From an uncultured Bacilli bacterium (GTDB lineage: Bacteria; Bacillota_I; Bacilli_A; RF39; UBA660): 64,000 nucleotides of DNA. The stretch lies in the NCBI GenBank assembly GCA_934120715.1, contig CAKOUW010000002.1:62001-126000 (forward strand), written 5' to 3'. A program made the position numbers and the translations under genes. The notes under the pieces were generated by a model, which searched no databases, was not told where the DNA came from, and worked only from the letters and a program-made list of their open reading frames with translations. Shown piece after piece: positions 9,084 through 16,022 of the stretch (positions are counted from its first letter, which is position 1; every line of letters starts with the position of its first letter).

Positions 9084-9839
9084 ATGTTTATTGATACGCA
9101 TTGTCATTTGACAAAGGATGATTATACTGATGTTTTTTCTGTTATTTCAGAAAATAGAAAGAATGGTATTGGTGCTATAATAAATTGTAGTTGCACTAAG
9201 GATACTATCAATGAGGCTTTAGAATTGTCATCTAAATATGAAGATGTATTTTTAGCAATAGGTTTTCATCCTAGTGAAGCTGTGACTATAAATGATGATG
9301 ATTTGCAATTGTTAGAAAAAATAGCTTCTAGTAATAAAAAGGTAGTGGCAATTGGTGAGATTGGTTTAGATTATCATTATGGTAAAGATGACATAAGTAT
9401 GCAAAAACGGTTGTTTGAGAAGCAGCTTTTGTTAGCAGAAAAGTTAAATCTACCAGTTGTTATACATACAAGAGATGCTATGGGTGATACAATTGAAATA
9501 TTGAAAAAACATAATAATTATGGTGTGATTCATTGCTTTAATGGCAGTATTGAGGTAGCAAAAATATTGATAAAGCTTGGGTATAAACTAGGGATAGGTG
9601 GAGTAGTAACATTTAAAAATTGTAATTTGTCCTCTGTTCTTAAGAATTTGTCGTTATCGGATATAGTTTTAGAGACGGATAGTCCATATTTAACACCAGA
9701 ACCTTTTAGAGGTAAAGTAAATAGTTCAAAGTATATTCCTGTTATAGCAAAAAAAGTCGCTCAAATATTTAATACTGATGTTTCTGGTGTTGAGGATACT
9801 ACTACTTTGACGGCTTGTAATTTATTTGACTTGTTTTAG
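9084..9839 (+). CDS. tatD: TatD-family metal-dependent deoxyribonuclease
   Basis: 251 aa TIM-barrel hydrolase. Metal ligands are visible: DTHCHL at the N-terminus (HxH), GEIGLDYH, HTRD, HCF and ETDSPYL. The family acts as 3'-5' exonuclease or endonuclease on DNA (YabD/YcfH type). ATG 9084 follows TTTGGAGGAG and starts exactly at the MFIDTHCHL family N-terminus. The position between metG and rsmA is the Bacillus position of yabD. Here the following yabE and rnmV are replaced by the TasA-like genes. Confidence 0.93.
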   Translation: MFIDTHCHLTKDDYTDVFSVISENRKNGIGAIINCSCTKDTINEALELSSKYEDVFLAIGFHPSEAVTINDDDLQLLEKIASSNKKVVAIGEIGLDYHYGKDDISMQKRLFEKQLLLAEKLNLPVVIHTRDAMGDTIEILKKHNNYGVIHCFNGSIEVAKILIKLGYKLGIGGVVTFKNCNLSSVLKNLSLSDIVLETDSPYLTPEPFRGKVNSSKYIPVIAKKVAQIFNTDVSGVEDTTTLTACNLFDLF

Positions 9840-9864
9840 TTTTTATGATAATCTTATTTTGATA

Positions 9865-10443
9865 ATGGGGTTGATAAGATTGAAAGATGGACAAAACAAG
9901 TTTTTTTTTGATAAGAAAAGTTTTATTATTCTCGTTTTTGTATGCCTTCTATTATTTTTAGTTTATTATGCTTCTGTTAAAATGATATATAGTAATAATG
10001 GGAAGGTTATTATGGATGTTCCTAATTTAACTTTAACTATTGGTAATCAAGCACCTCTTTCTGATAAATCTGGAATGTCTTTGAATGTTTCTGATTTAGA
10101 TACTGGCATTATTGATGAGGCTTCTTTCTCTATTACTGCTGATGGTGATACTAGATATGATATATATCTAACAAGTGATGATAGTGACTTGAAATATGTT
10201 AAAGTTTATTTGACTGATGGAACCAATGTTCCTTTACCTGATTATAAGAAAAATGTTATTCCTACGTGTGGTAATTTAAAATCGCTTAATGATTTACCGG
10301 CTGGTCTTTCTTTATATTCTGGTAAGTTATTAAATGGTTCTACTAAAAATTTTAAATTAAGGATTTGGTTAAGTGATTCTTATCCTGTTACTTTAAACAA
10401 GAAGAATTTTACACTTAAAGTTAATGTTAGAGCTTCGTTGTAG
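9865..10443 (+). CDS. TasA/camelysin-like membrane-anchored protein, paralogue 1
   Basis: 192 aa from ATG 9865. One N-terminal membrane segment (FIILVFVCLLLFLVYYASV) is followed by an extracellular domain rich in beta-type and Ser/Thr/Asn/Asp sequence. Near the C-terminus is LRIWLSD, then a strand-like ending (FTLKVNVRASL). The same end (RLRIWVS ... VYGK) recurs in the next two genes, so the three are paralogues. This copy is the most divergent and has a pair of Ser-rich loops instead of the 'VYDF' segment. The start is uncertain: ATG 9865 lacks a good site, while TTG 9880 has GGGG 9 nt upstream. Probable cargo of the SipW-like peptidase encoded downstream. Cleavage has not been shown. Confidence 0.6.
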   Translation: MGLIRLKDGQNKFFFDKKSFIILVFVCLLLFLVYYASVKMIYSNNGKVIMDVPNLTLTIGNQAPLSDKSGMSLNVSDLDTGIIDEASFSITADGDTRYDIYLTSDDSDLKYVKVYLTDGTNVPLPDYKKNVIPTCGNLKSLNDLPAGLSLYSGKLLNGSTKNFKLRIWLSDSYPVTLNKKNFTLKVNVRASL

Positions 10444-10451
10444 GAGGAGTT

Positions 10452-11054
10452 ATGAAGAAGAAAAATGGTGTATCTAAAAAAGTTTTAATATTTATTATTG
10501 TCGTTAGTATTTTATTTTTACTTTCAATTATTTTAGCTTTTGTATGTTATTCTGCCAATAATAAAAAGAAGGAGTCAACTATTCATGATAGTGGTTCTAT
10601 TGTAATGACCTATAGTAACAGTAGCAATTCTTTAACTATTGACAATTCTGTATTGCTTTCTGATAAGGACGGAATTTTAGTAAAAGATGTTAATCATTAT
10701 TTTGATTTTACTGTTAATACTGAATTAAAAGATTCTAAAATGATATCCTATGAGATTAGTATAATGAAAGATCCTGCTAGTACTATAGCTGATGATAAGA
10801 TCAGAGTGTATTTAGAAAAGCAAACAAGTGGGACTTTCACTAAGGTTTTTGAACCACAACAATATATTCCTTTAGCTAAAAAATCTGATATTGGCTCACC
10901 TGCTGGTTCCATGGTTTTATTTAAAGGGGTTAGTAAGAGTGATTCTTCTGATAATTATAGACTTAGGATTTGGGTTTCGAATGATGTGCAACTTGATAAT
11001 AGTCAGCTTGGTAATTATACTTTATCTGTTGATGTTTACGGAAAGGCTCAGTAA
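10452..11054 (+). CDS. TasA/camelysin-like membrane-anchored protein, paralogue 2
   Basis: 200 aa. Basic N-terminus (MKKKNGVSKK), one membrane segment (VLIFIIVVSILFLLSIILAF), then an extracellular domain. Motifs shared with paralogue 3: 'GSIVMTY', 'LTIDNSVLLSDKDG', 'YFDFTV', 'IRVYLEKQ', 'IGSPAGSMVLFKG', and the end 'YRLRIWVSND ... YTLSVDVYGKAQ'. ATG 10452 follows TAGGAGGAG, only 8 nt after the previous stop. The arrangement of hydrophobic N-terminus followed by a 'G-x-I-x-M' strand resembles camelysin/TasA-type proteins processed by SipW. Family assignment is by architecture and context, not close sequence identity. Confidence 0.65.
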   Translation: MKKKNGVSKKVLIFIIVVSILFLLSIILAFVCYSANNKKKESTIHDSGSIVMTYSNSSNSLTIDNSVLLSDKDGILVKDVNHYFDFTVNTELKDSKMISYEISIMKDPASTIADDKIRVYLEKQTSGTFTKVFEPQQYIPLAKKSDIGSPAGSMVLFKGVSKSDSSDNYRLRIWVSNDVQLDNSQLGNYTLSVDVYGKAQ

Positions 11055-11104
11055 TTGATTTAATTTATAAAATATGGTAATTTTATTATATAGGAAGGGA
11101 TCAT

Positions 11105-11734
11105 ATGCAAAATTCTTTATCTAGACAAATTATTTTATCTGTTCTTGGACTTGCCATTTTGATTATTGCTGTGGTTGGTATTTCTTATGCGGTTTTTGTT
11201 ACTACTTTGACAGGAACTAAGGAAAATGAAATTACTACTGGTACTATTTCGATGTCATTTGTTGAAAAAAATGATGGCATATCGATTACAAATGCGGTAC
11301 CAATGTCTAATAGTATTGGTAAAAAGTTAGCTGGATCGGGTAATGTTTATGATTTTGTAGTTTCTTCTACTATTGCTGGAATTACTACTGTTAACTACGA
11401 AGTTGTTGCCGAAAAAATACCTTTTGTTGATTACGAGCATTTGTCTGATGAAAATATAAGAATTTATTTGCAGAAATATGTAGATGGCAAATTTATTGAT
11501 GTTCCTATAACTTCTACACCTACAAAATTTATTCCTAATACTCAAGAAAGTATTTTAGGTAGTCCTGCTGATGGCATGATTTTATATGAGGGAGCTTTTA
11601 AGAATGATACAGCTGAGAAGCAAAGCTTTAATGATTATTTTAGACTCAGAATGTGGGTTTCCGATAATACTATACTTGATAATGTTATTAGAAAATATAA
11701 ATTGAAAATAAATGTTTATGGAAAAGTTTTATAA
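11105..11734 (+). CDS. TasA/camelysin-like protein, paralogue 3
   Basis: 209 aa, and the copy most like a SipW substrate. The membrane segment (ILSVLGLAILIIAVVGISYAVF) ends in ISYAVF with a possible A-x-F/T cleavage region, followed by 'TGTKENEITTGTISMSF', the pattern seen after the signal of TasA/camelysin proteins. The C-terminus repeats the cluster signature (YFRLRMWVSD ... KLKINVYGKVL). Start ATG has an AGGAAGGG site. It is followed directly by a terminator, so the first unit is tatD plus three cargo genes, with the peptidase in the next unit. Confidence 0.68.
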   Translation: MQNSLSRQIILSVLGLAILIIAVVGISYAVFVTTLTGTKENEITTGTISMSFVEKNDGISITNAVPMSNSIGKKLAGSGNVYDFVVSSTIAGITTVNYEVVAEKIPFVDYEHLSDENIRIYLQKYVDGKFIDVPITSTPTKFIPNTQESILGSPADGMILYEGAFKNDTAEKQSFNDYFRLRMWVSDNTILDNVIRKYKLKINVYGKVL

Positions 11735-11737
11735 TAT

Positions 11738-11760
11738 GACGTGTAAAGCGTCTTTTTTTT
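11738..11760 (+). terminator. Terminator between cargo genes and SipW-like peptidase
   Basis: Short GC stem GACG / CGTC (11738-11741 with 11749-11752), 7-nt loop, then eight T's. The short stem may be leaky and allow some read-through to the peptidase gene. Confidence 0.6.
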
Positions 11761-11821
11761 ATTGCTAAATTATAGTTTTTTTTGTGCTGACGTATTATAA
11801 TTGAAAATAGGAGGAGTAGTT

Positions 11822-12679
11822 ATGAATATTAAACTTAAGTATAGAGATATTAAATCTAATAGTGACTTTTTTTCAAAGCTTAAATACTTATTATGTTTTA
11901 TAGCTAAATCTCTTATGTATGTTATTGGTGTTCTTTTTTTTCTGGTTGTTATTATGATCTTGATTTATTTTGTAGATGTGGTTCATAATAAGAAAAGCAA
12001 TAACGGAAGACCACCGCTATTTGCATCTTTCATTATAGTGTCGCCTAGTATGGTACCTAACATTAATGTTAATGATGCAGTTGTTATATTTAGAAGTAAT
12101 CCTAAGAATTTAAAAATAGGGGATATTATAACTTTTTCTTCTAGTGATCCTAATTATTCTGGGTTAACTGTTACTCATAGAATTATTGGTAAGGAACTTA
12201 CTGATAGTGGTAAATATGTTTTTAGAACTAAAGGCGATAATAATAACACGGAGGATCCAGCTTTGGTTGATGAATCAAAAATTTATGGAAAAGTTTTTTT
12301 TAGGATACCAAAACTCGGATATGTTAGACATTTAATTACAACTTCTACTGGATTTTTAATATTGATAGCTTTGCCAGTTCTTGCAATTATTGTATATGAT
12401 ATCATTAAATTAATTAAAAAAATAAAACAATATTATGCTGTTGATTATAATGATGAGACTGTAGAGGCACTTGATATAACAGATAATGTTAATCGATTTA
12501 TTGAGACTAAAGTTCCAGTTGATGATAATGATTTAGTTACAGAACATGAGGGTGCTGAAGAGGAGGTACTATTAGTAGGTACTTCGGATCACACTTATGA
12601 TGTTTTGAACTTATCAGATGATTCAACGAATAAAGAAAACAAGGAAAATAATAATGATGATGATATAGAGATATTATAG
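11822..12679 (+). CDS. sipW: SipW-type (ER-type) signal peptidase I
   Basis: 285 aa. N-terminal membrane helix at about residues 22-52, then the catalytic region: VSPSMVP with the nucleophile Ser near 76, VTHRIIG with His near 119 in place of the usual Lys, and TKGDNNNTED with Asp near 139. The His marks the ER/SipW type rather than SipS type. A second helix (FLILIALPVLAIIVYDI) precedes a ~70-residue acidic cytoplasmic-like tail. ATG 11822 has GGAGGAG upstream. In B. subtilis SipW processes TasA and TapA; three candidate substrates lie immediately upstream. The long acidic tail is absent in the ~190 aa B. subtilis enzyme. Confidence 0.85.
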   Translation: MNIKLKYRDIKSNSDFFSKLKYLLCFIAKSLMYVIGVLFFLVVIMILIYFVDVVHNKKSNNGRPPLFASFIIVSPSMVPNINVNDAVVIFRSNPKNLKIGDIITFSSSDPNYSGLTVTHRIIGKELTDSGKYVFRTKGDNNNTEDPALVDESKIYGKVFFRIPKLGYVRHLITTSTGFLILIALPVLAIIVYDIIKLIKKIKQYYAVDYNDETVEALDITDNVNRFIETKVPVDDNDLVTEHEGAEEEVLLVGTSDHTYDVLNLSDDSTNKENKENNNDDDIEIL

Positions 12680-12692
12680 TTTTGGGGGATTT

Positions 12693-13493
12693 ATGGAAAA
12701 GTATGATGTAAAATTTAAAAAAAAGTTTGGACAGAATTTTTTAAAAGATGATGGGATAGTTAAAAAAATAGTTGACTGTGCAAATATTACCTCTAGATCT
12801 TTAGTTTTGGAAGTTGGACCAGGCGGCGCTATTATGACTAGAGAATTAGCTAGAAACGCAGATAATGTTTTAGCTTATGAGATTGATAGTAGTTTGAAGG
12901 GTGAAATTGAAAAAAGATTAGTTGATGCAGATAATGTAGAAGTTGTTTATAAAGATTTTTTACAGGCTGATATAGCTACTGATATATCTAGTTATGATTA
13001 TGATAATTTATATTTTGTAAGTAATGTACCTTACTATATAACGACACCAATTATCTTGAAATTAATTGATAGTAAACTTAAGTTTAAAAAAATTGTTATG
13101 ATGGTTCAGAAAGAGGTTGGAGATAGATTTGCATCTTTATGTGGAAATAAGGAGTATGGTTCTATTTCTGTTATATTGCAATATTTTTTTGACGTTAAAT
13201 TAGAATTTTTTGTTTCAAGGAATGAATTTGTTCCTGTACCAAATGTTGATAGTGTGATTATTTCTTTTACAGAAAAGGAAGATAAGTTACATGTAAAAAA
13301 TTTTGAATTTTTTGAAAATTTGGTTAAGGATAGTTTTAGATTTAAGAGAAAAACAATTAAAAATAATTTAGGTAAATATAATTTGCAAGTTGTTGAAAAT
13401 GTTTTATTAGAGCACAATTTAAGTCTTAAAAGTAGAGCTGAAGAACTTGATTTGTCAGTTTTTGTGGATTTGGCCAATAGATTAGTTGATTAG
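12693..13493 (+). CDS. rsmA: 16S rRNA dimethyladenosine transferase RsmA (KsgA)
   Basis: 266 aa. Contains the family entry KKFGQNFLKDD, SAM-binding motif EVGPGGAIM, and the catalytic SNVPYYITTPI (NLPY-type) motif, then the FVPVPNVDS C-terminal signature. It dimethylates A1518 and A1519 of 16S rRNA during late 30S assembly. ATG 12693 is preceded by GGGGGAT. It is 13 nt after the peptidase gene and so probably cotranscribed with it. RNase M5 (rnmV), normally just upstream, is missing. Confidence 0.97.
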   Translation: MEKYDVKFKKKFGQNFLKDDGIVKKIVDCANITSRSLVLEVGPGGAIMTRELARNADNVLAYEIDSSLKGEIEKRLVDADNVEVVYKDFLQADIATDISSYDYDNLYFVSNVPYYITTPIILKLIDSKLKFKKIVMMVQKEVGDRFASLCGNKEYGSISVILQYFFDVKLEFFVSRNEFVPVPNVDSVIISFTEKEDKLHVKNFEFFENLVKDSFRFKRKTIKNNLGKYNLQVVENVLLEHNLSLKSRAEELDLSVFVDLANRLVD

Positions 13494-13511
13494 CGTAAGC
13501 TAATTTTTTTC
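13490..13511 (+). terminator. Terminator after rsmA
   Basis: TTAGC / GCTAA stem with GTAA tetraloop overlapping the rsmA stop codon, followed by seven T's. Confidence 0.75.
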
Positions 13512-13555
13512 ATATAAAATTTTTTTCTTCATATAATTAAGTGGAGATGATTCTA

Positions 13556-14338
13556 TTGGATTTTAAAATTGGGGATATTGTTACTAGAATTTCTCATAAG
13601 CATGATGTTCTTTTTAAGATTGTTGGTTTTGAAGGAGATGTTGTTTTTTTAAAGGGAGTAGATTTGCGTCTTTGTGCAGATAGCTTAATTGATGATTTGG
13701 TAGCTGCTGGCTCTTCTGACAGTAGTCAAGATAAAAAAATTATTGAGGAAAATATTAGGGATATAAAAATTGATAGGAGTGAATATTTTTATTTACCAGG
13801 TAAAATTTTGCATATTGATGGGGATGAGGATTATTTAGAAAGATGTATGAATTTTTATAAAGATATGAAAGTTAAAGCTAATGGTATAACTTTATCTGAA
13901 TTGGAAATGCCCTTTAAAACTTATGAATTATTAAATGAATTTAAACCAGATATAGTTGTTATTACAGGACATGATGCTTATTATTCTAGAAAAAAAGATA
14001 TTAAGAGCTTGGATAGTTATCAAAATACATCTAATTTTATTGAAGCCGTAAAAGCTGCTAGAAAATACGAGAAAAGTCAGGATAAGTTAATAGTGATTGC
14101 TGGGGCTTGTCAATCAAATTATGAGGAGTTAATTAAGGCAGGTGCAAATTTTGCATCTAGTCCTAAGAGAATTAATATTCATGCACTAGATCCGGCTATT
14201 ATTGCGACTTCTATAGCTTTGTCGAATAAAAATCAAAGCATTGATCTAATTCATTTAATTGAAAAAACAAAATATGGAAAAGATGGTATTGGCGGAATAA
14301 TTACTAATGGGATGATGTATGTGGGGTATCCGAGATGA
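13556..14338 (+). CDS. yabG: Sporulation-specific protease YabG
   Basis: 260 aa from TTG 13556. N-terminus MDFKIGDIVTRISHKHDVLFKI matches the YabG opening, and the core (ITGHDAYYSRK, AGACQSNYEELI, ASSPKRINIHALDP) is characteristic. YabG is a sigma-K-dependent protease that processes spore coat proteins such as SpoIVA. TTG is chosen because GTGGAG lies 9 nt upstream and the protein then aligns with the family start; an in-frame GTG at 13541 is part of that site. It lies between rsmA and veg as in Bacillus, and the stop overlaps veg (ATGA). Confidence 0.93.
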   Translation: MDFKIGDIVTRISHKHDVLFKIVGFEGDVVFLKGVDLRLCADSLIDDLVAAGSSDSSQDKKIIEENIRDIKIDRSEYFYLPGKILHIDGDEDYLERCMNFYKDMKVKANGITLSELEMPFKTYELLNEFKPDIVVITGHDAYYSRKKDIKSLDSYQNTSNFIEAVKAARKYEKSQDKLIVIAGACQSNYEELIKAGANFASSPKRINIHALDPAIIATSIALSNKNQSIDLIHLIEKTKYGKDGIGGIITNGMMYVGYPR

Positions 14339-14547
14339 CATTAGATAAGGTTAGAGAGATGGTTTTACAGAATAAGGATATAATGCACTCTTTTAGATTT
14401 AAGGGTGCTAGGAATCAGGTTGACGAATTTTCCGGAGTAATTACTGATATTTACCCTGCCATATTTATTATTAAATTAGATGATTCTAAAGTTAAATCTT
14501 TTAGTTATAGTGATTTGTTAGTTGAAAATTTGGAAATTGTTGATTAG
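14335..14547 (+). CDS. veg: Veg family protein
   Basis: 70 aa. Recognisable by ARNQVDEFSGVITDIYPAIF followed by FSYSDLLVENLEI, matching the beta-rich Veg domain (RSGxLxETYPSVF ... SYSYADILT). Veg is linked to biofilm-matrix gene control in B. subtilis. It overlaps yabG by 4 nt and is the last gene of that unit. Interesting in a genome that also carries TasA/SipW-like genes, since Veg acts through SinR on tasA in Bacillus; no SinR is visible in this window. Confidence 0.88.
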   Translation: MTLDKVREMVLQNKDIMHSFRFKGARNQVDEFSGVITDIYPAIFIIKLDDSKVKSFSYSDLLVENLEIVD

Positions 14548-14567
14548 CCTTCCTATATTTATAAAAA

Positions 14568-14597
14568 TTGTTGCATTTTCAATAATATTATTATAAA
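14568..14597 (+). promoter_or_regulatory. Candidate promoter for spoVG
   Basis: TTGTTG (14568-14573) and TATAAA (14592-14597) with an 18-nt spacer. I saw no clear sigma-H consensus, although spoVG uses sigma-H in B. subtilis. Confidence 0.4.
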
Positions 14598-14641
14598 ATG
14601 GAGTTATAAAGTTTTAAACTTTAAGAGGGAGGAATATTTAC

Positions 14642-14923
14642 ATGAAAATTACATCAGTAAATGTACGTAAAATTGAGAAGGAAGGTTCTCGTATGAAAGG
14701 TATTGCTTCTGTACTAATCGACGATAGCTTTGCTGTACATGATATTCGTATAATTGAAGGAGACAACGGTTTATTTATAGCTATGCCTAGTCGTAAGACT
14801 GCTACTGGAGGTTATCGTGATATAGCTCACCCTATTAATCCAGAAGTTCGCTCAATGTTTGAAGAAGCAATTTTAGATGCTTATAAAAATGCTAGCGATG
14901 ATGACAGCGAGGAAGAAGAATAA
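14642..14923 (+). CDS. spoVG: SpoVG, RNA/DNA-binding regulator
   Basis: 93 aa, highly conserved: ITSVNVRKI, MKGIASVLIDDSFAVHDIRI, and IAMPSRKTATGGYRDIAHPI. SpoVG is a small nucleic-acid-binding regulator tied to sporulation, septation and virulence control. Acidic tail (DDDSEEEE). ATG 14642 follows GAGGGAGG. It stands as a single-gene unit between its own promoter and a strong terminator. Confidence 0.97.
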   Translation: MKITSVNVRKIEKEGSRMKGIASVLIDDSFAVHDIRIIEGDNGLFIAMPSRKTATGGYRDIAHPINPEVRSMFEEAILDAYKNASDDDSEEEE

Positions 14924-14928
14924 ATTTT

Positions 14929-14953
14929 AAAAGATGGAAACATCTTTTTTTTT
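14929..14953 (+). terminator. Terminator after spoVG
   Basis: AAAAGATG / CATCTTTT perfect stem with GAAA tetraloop, followed by T's. Confidence 0.85.
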
Positions 14954-14999
14954 GTAATTTTTATCTAGCAGTTTGCATAGTATTTTTTAGGAGGCTATT

Positions 15000-15293
15000 A
15001 TGGATAAACAAGAAAATAGTATTAATGGTTATAATCATGGTATTAGTTTGTTAGATAGAAAATCATTGGTAGTAACTGGTGTAAAAAAGATCGAAAACTT
15101 TGATAATGAACAATTTTTATTGGAAACTATTTCTGGTTTTATGATTATAAAGGGAAATGATCTTGAACTTATAAAATTAGATACTTTACAGGGGAATGTT
15201 TCAATTAAGGGAATGATTAATGGTATTAATTATGTTGAAGATAGTTCTACTAAAAGTAAAGAAAATAGTATTTTTAATAGATTATTTAAATAA
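15000..15293 (+). CDS. yabP: Sporulation protein YabP
   Basis: 97 aa. The YabP/YqfC domain fills residues 14-78: HGISLLDRKSLVVTGVKK, FDNEQFLLETISGFMII, KGNDLELIKLDTLQGNVSIKG. YabP is required for normal cortex/spore maturation in Bacillus. A Lys/Ser-rich tail follows. ATG 15000 has a TAGGAGG site. Its stop overlaps yabQ by one nucleotide (TAATG), the usual yabP-yabQ pairing. Confidence 0.92.
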   Translation: MDKQENSINGYNHGISLLDRKSLVVTGVKKIENFDNEQFLLETISGFMIIKGNDLELIKLDTLQGNVSIKGMINGINYVEDSSTKSKENSIFNRLFK

Positions 15294-15562
15294 TGAATTT
15301 AAAAGTACAGTTAATATCATTATTTTTTTCCTTTTTCTATGGAATTTGTTTTTATGTTGCCACAGGTTTAAATCGGAAATTTTTATTTACTGGTAAAAGA
15401 ATGTCTAGAATTATTTTTACTTTGATATATATAATAGATTTTTCTCTATTGTATTTTATAATTATAAGTATAATTAATTCTGGTATTTTACATATATATT
15501 TTTTATTATCTTTTGTTTTCGGTTTCTTTGTTACTAAGTTATTTTTAAATAAAAGATTGTGA
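15293..15562 (+). CDS. yabQ: Sporulation membrane protein YabQ
   Basis: 89 aa with three hydrophobic segments at about residues 5-24, 39-61 and 66-84, consistent with an integral membrane protein. Its identity rests on coupling to yabP and the typical opening (LISLFFSFFYGICFYV followed by a short basic loop). In Bacillus YabQ localises to the forespore membrane and is needed for the spore cortex. It is shorter than many YabQ proteins, which can reach about 200 aa. Stop is TGA. Confidence 0.78.
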   Translation: MNLKVQLISLFFSFFYGICFYVATGLNRKFLFTGKRMSRIIFTLIYIIDFSLLYFIIISIINSGILHIYFLLSFVFGFFVTKLFLNKRL

Positions 15563-15601
15563 CTAGATATTGTAAAGTAGTTGCATTTTTTTCTTTTTCT
15601 A

Positions 15602-15630
15602 TTGTATCTATTATTTTCATCTATTATAAT
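15602..15630 (+). promoter_or_regulatory. Sigma-A promoter for divIC
   Basis: TTGTAT (15602-15607), 17-nt spacer, TATAAT (15625-15630). Predicted start near 15637, which places the upstream in-frame ATG at 15581 outside the transcript and helps fix the divIC start. Confidence 0.65.
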
Positions 15631-15658
15631 GTATGGTGTAATGGTAGGTGATAATGAT

Positions 15659-15967
15659 TTGCCAAAAAAGCGTAGAAAAGTTAAAAAGAATAAGCTTAGA
15701 TTATTACTTTTAGGTTGTACTTCCTTTTTTATAATAGGATTTACTACTTTTACTATAGGAAAATCTTGGGTTGAAATATATGATAAATATAAAGAAAAAA
15801 AACAACTTGATAAGGAATTGGTTAATTTAAGAGAAAAAGAGGATGAACTTAGGGCTGATGCAGATAGATTAAAAGATCCTGATTATATTGCAAGATATGC
15901 GAGAGAAAAATATTTATATTCTAAAGATGGGGAGTTTATTATTAAAATTCCAGAAGAATCTAAATAG
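15659..15967 (+). CDS. divIC: Septum formation initiator DivIC/FtsB
   Basis: 102 aa from TTG 15659. Basic cytoplasmic N-terminus (PKKRRKVKKNK), one membrane helix (LLLLGCTSFFIIGFTTFTI), then a coiled coil (YKEKKQLDKELVNLREKEDELRADADRL) and the family ending (DPDYIARYAREKYLYSKDGEFII). It partners with FtsL/DivIB in the divisome. The start is chosen from AGGTGAT 6 nt upstream and from the promoter ending just before; ATG 15641 is the alternative. The position between yabQ and tilS agrees with Bacillus. Confidence 0.9.
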   Translation: MPKKRRKVKKNKLRLLLLGCTSFFIIGFTTFTIGKSWVEIYDKYKEKKQLDKELVNLREKEDELRADADRLKDPDYIARYAREKYLYSKDGEFIIKIPEESK

Positions 15968-16022
15968 TTATCTCTTTTTCTTTTTTTTGTGATATACTAT
16001 ACATTAGCTTGGAGGAGTATAT

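Noticed and set aside
13106..13477. Long open frame on the minus strand inside rsmA
   Set aside because: Shadow of rsmA: low-complexity Lys/Ser/Leu translation, no ribosome-binding site, and the + strand protein is clearly conserved.
15581..15658. Upstream ATG starts for divIC, adding a hydrophobic N-terminus
   Set aside because: ATG 15581 lies before the likely promoter and lacks a ribosome-binding site; the added hydrophobic residues do not fit DivIC.
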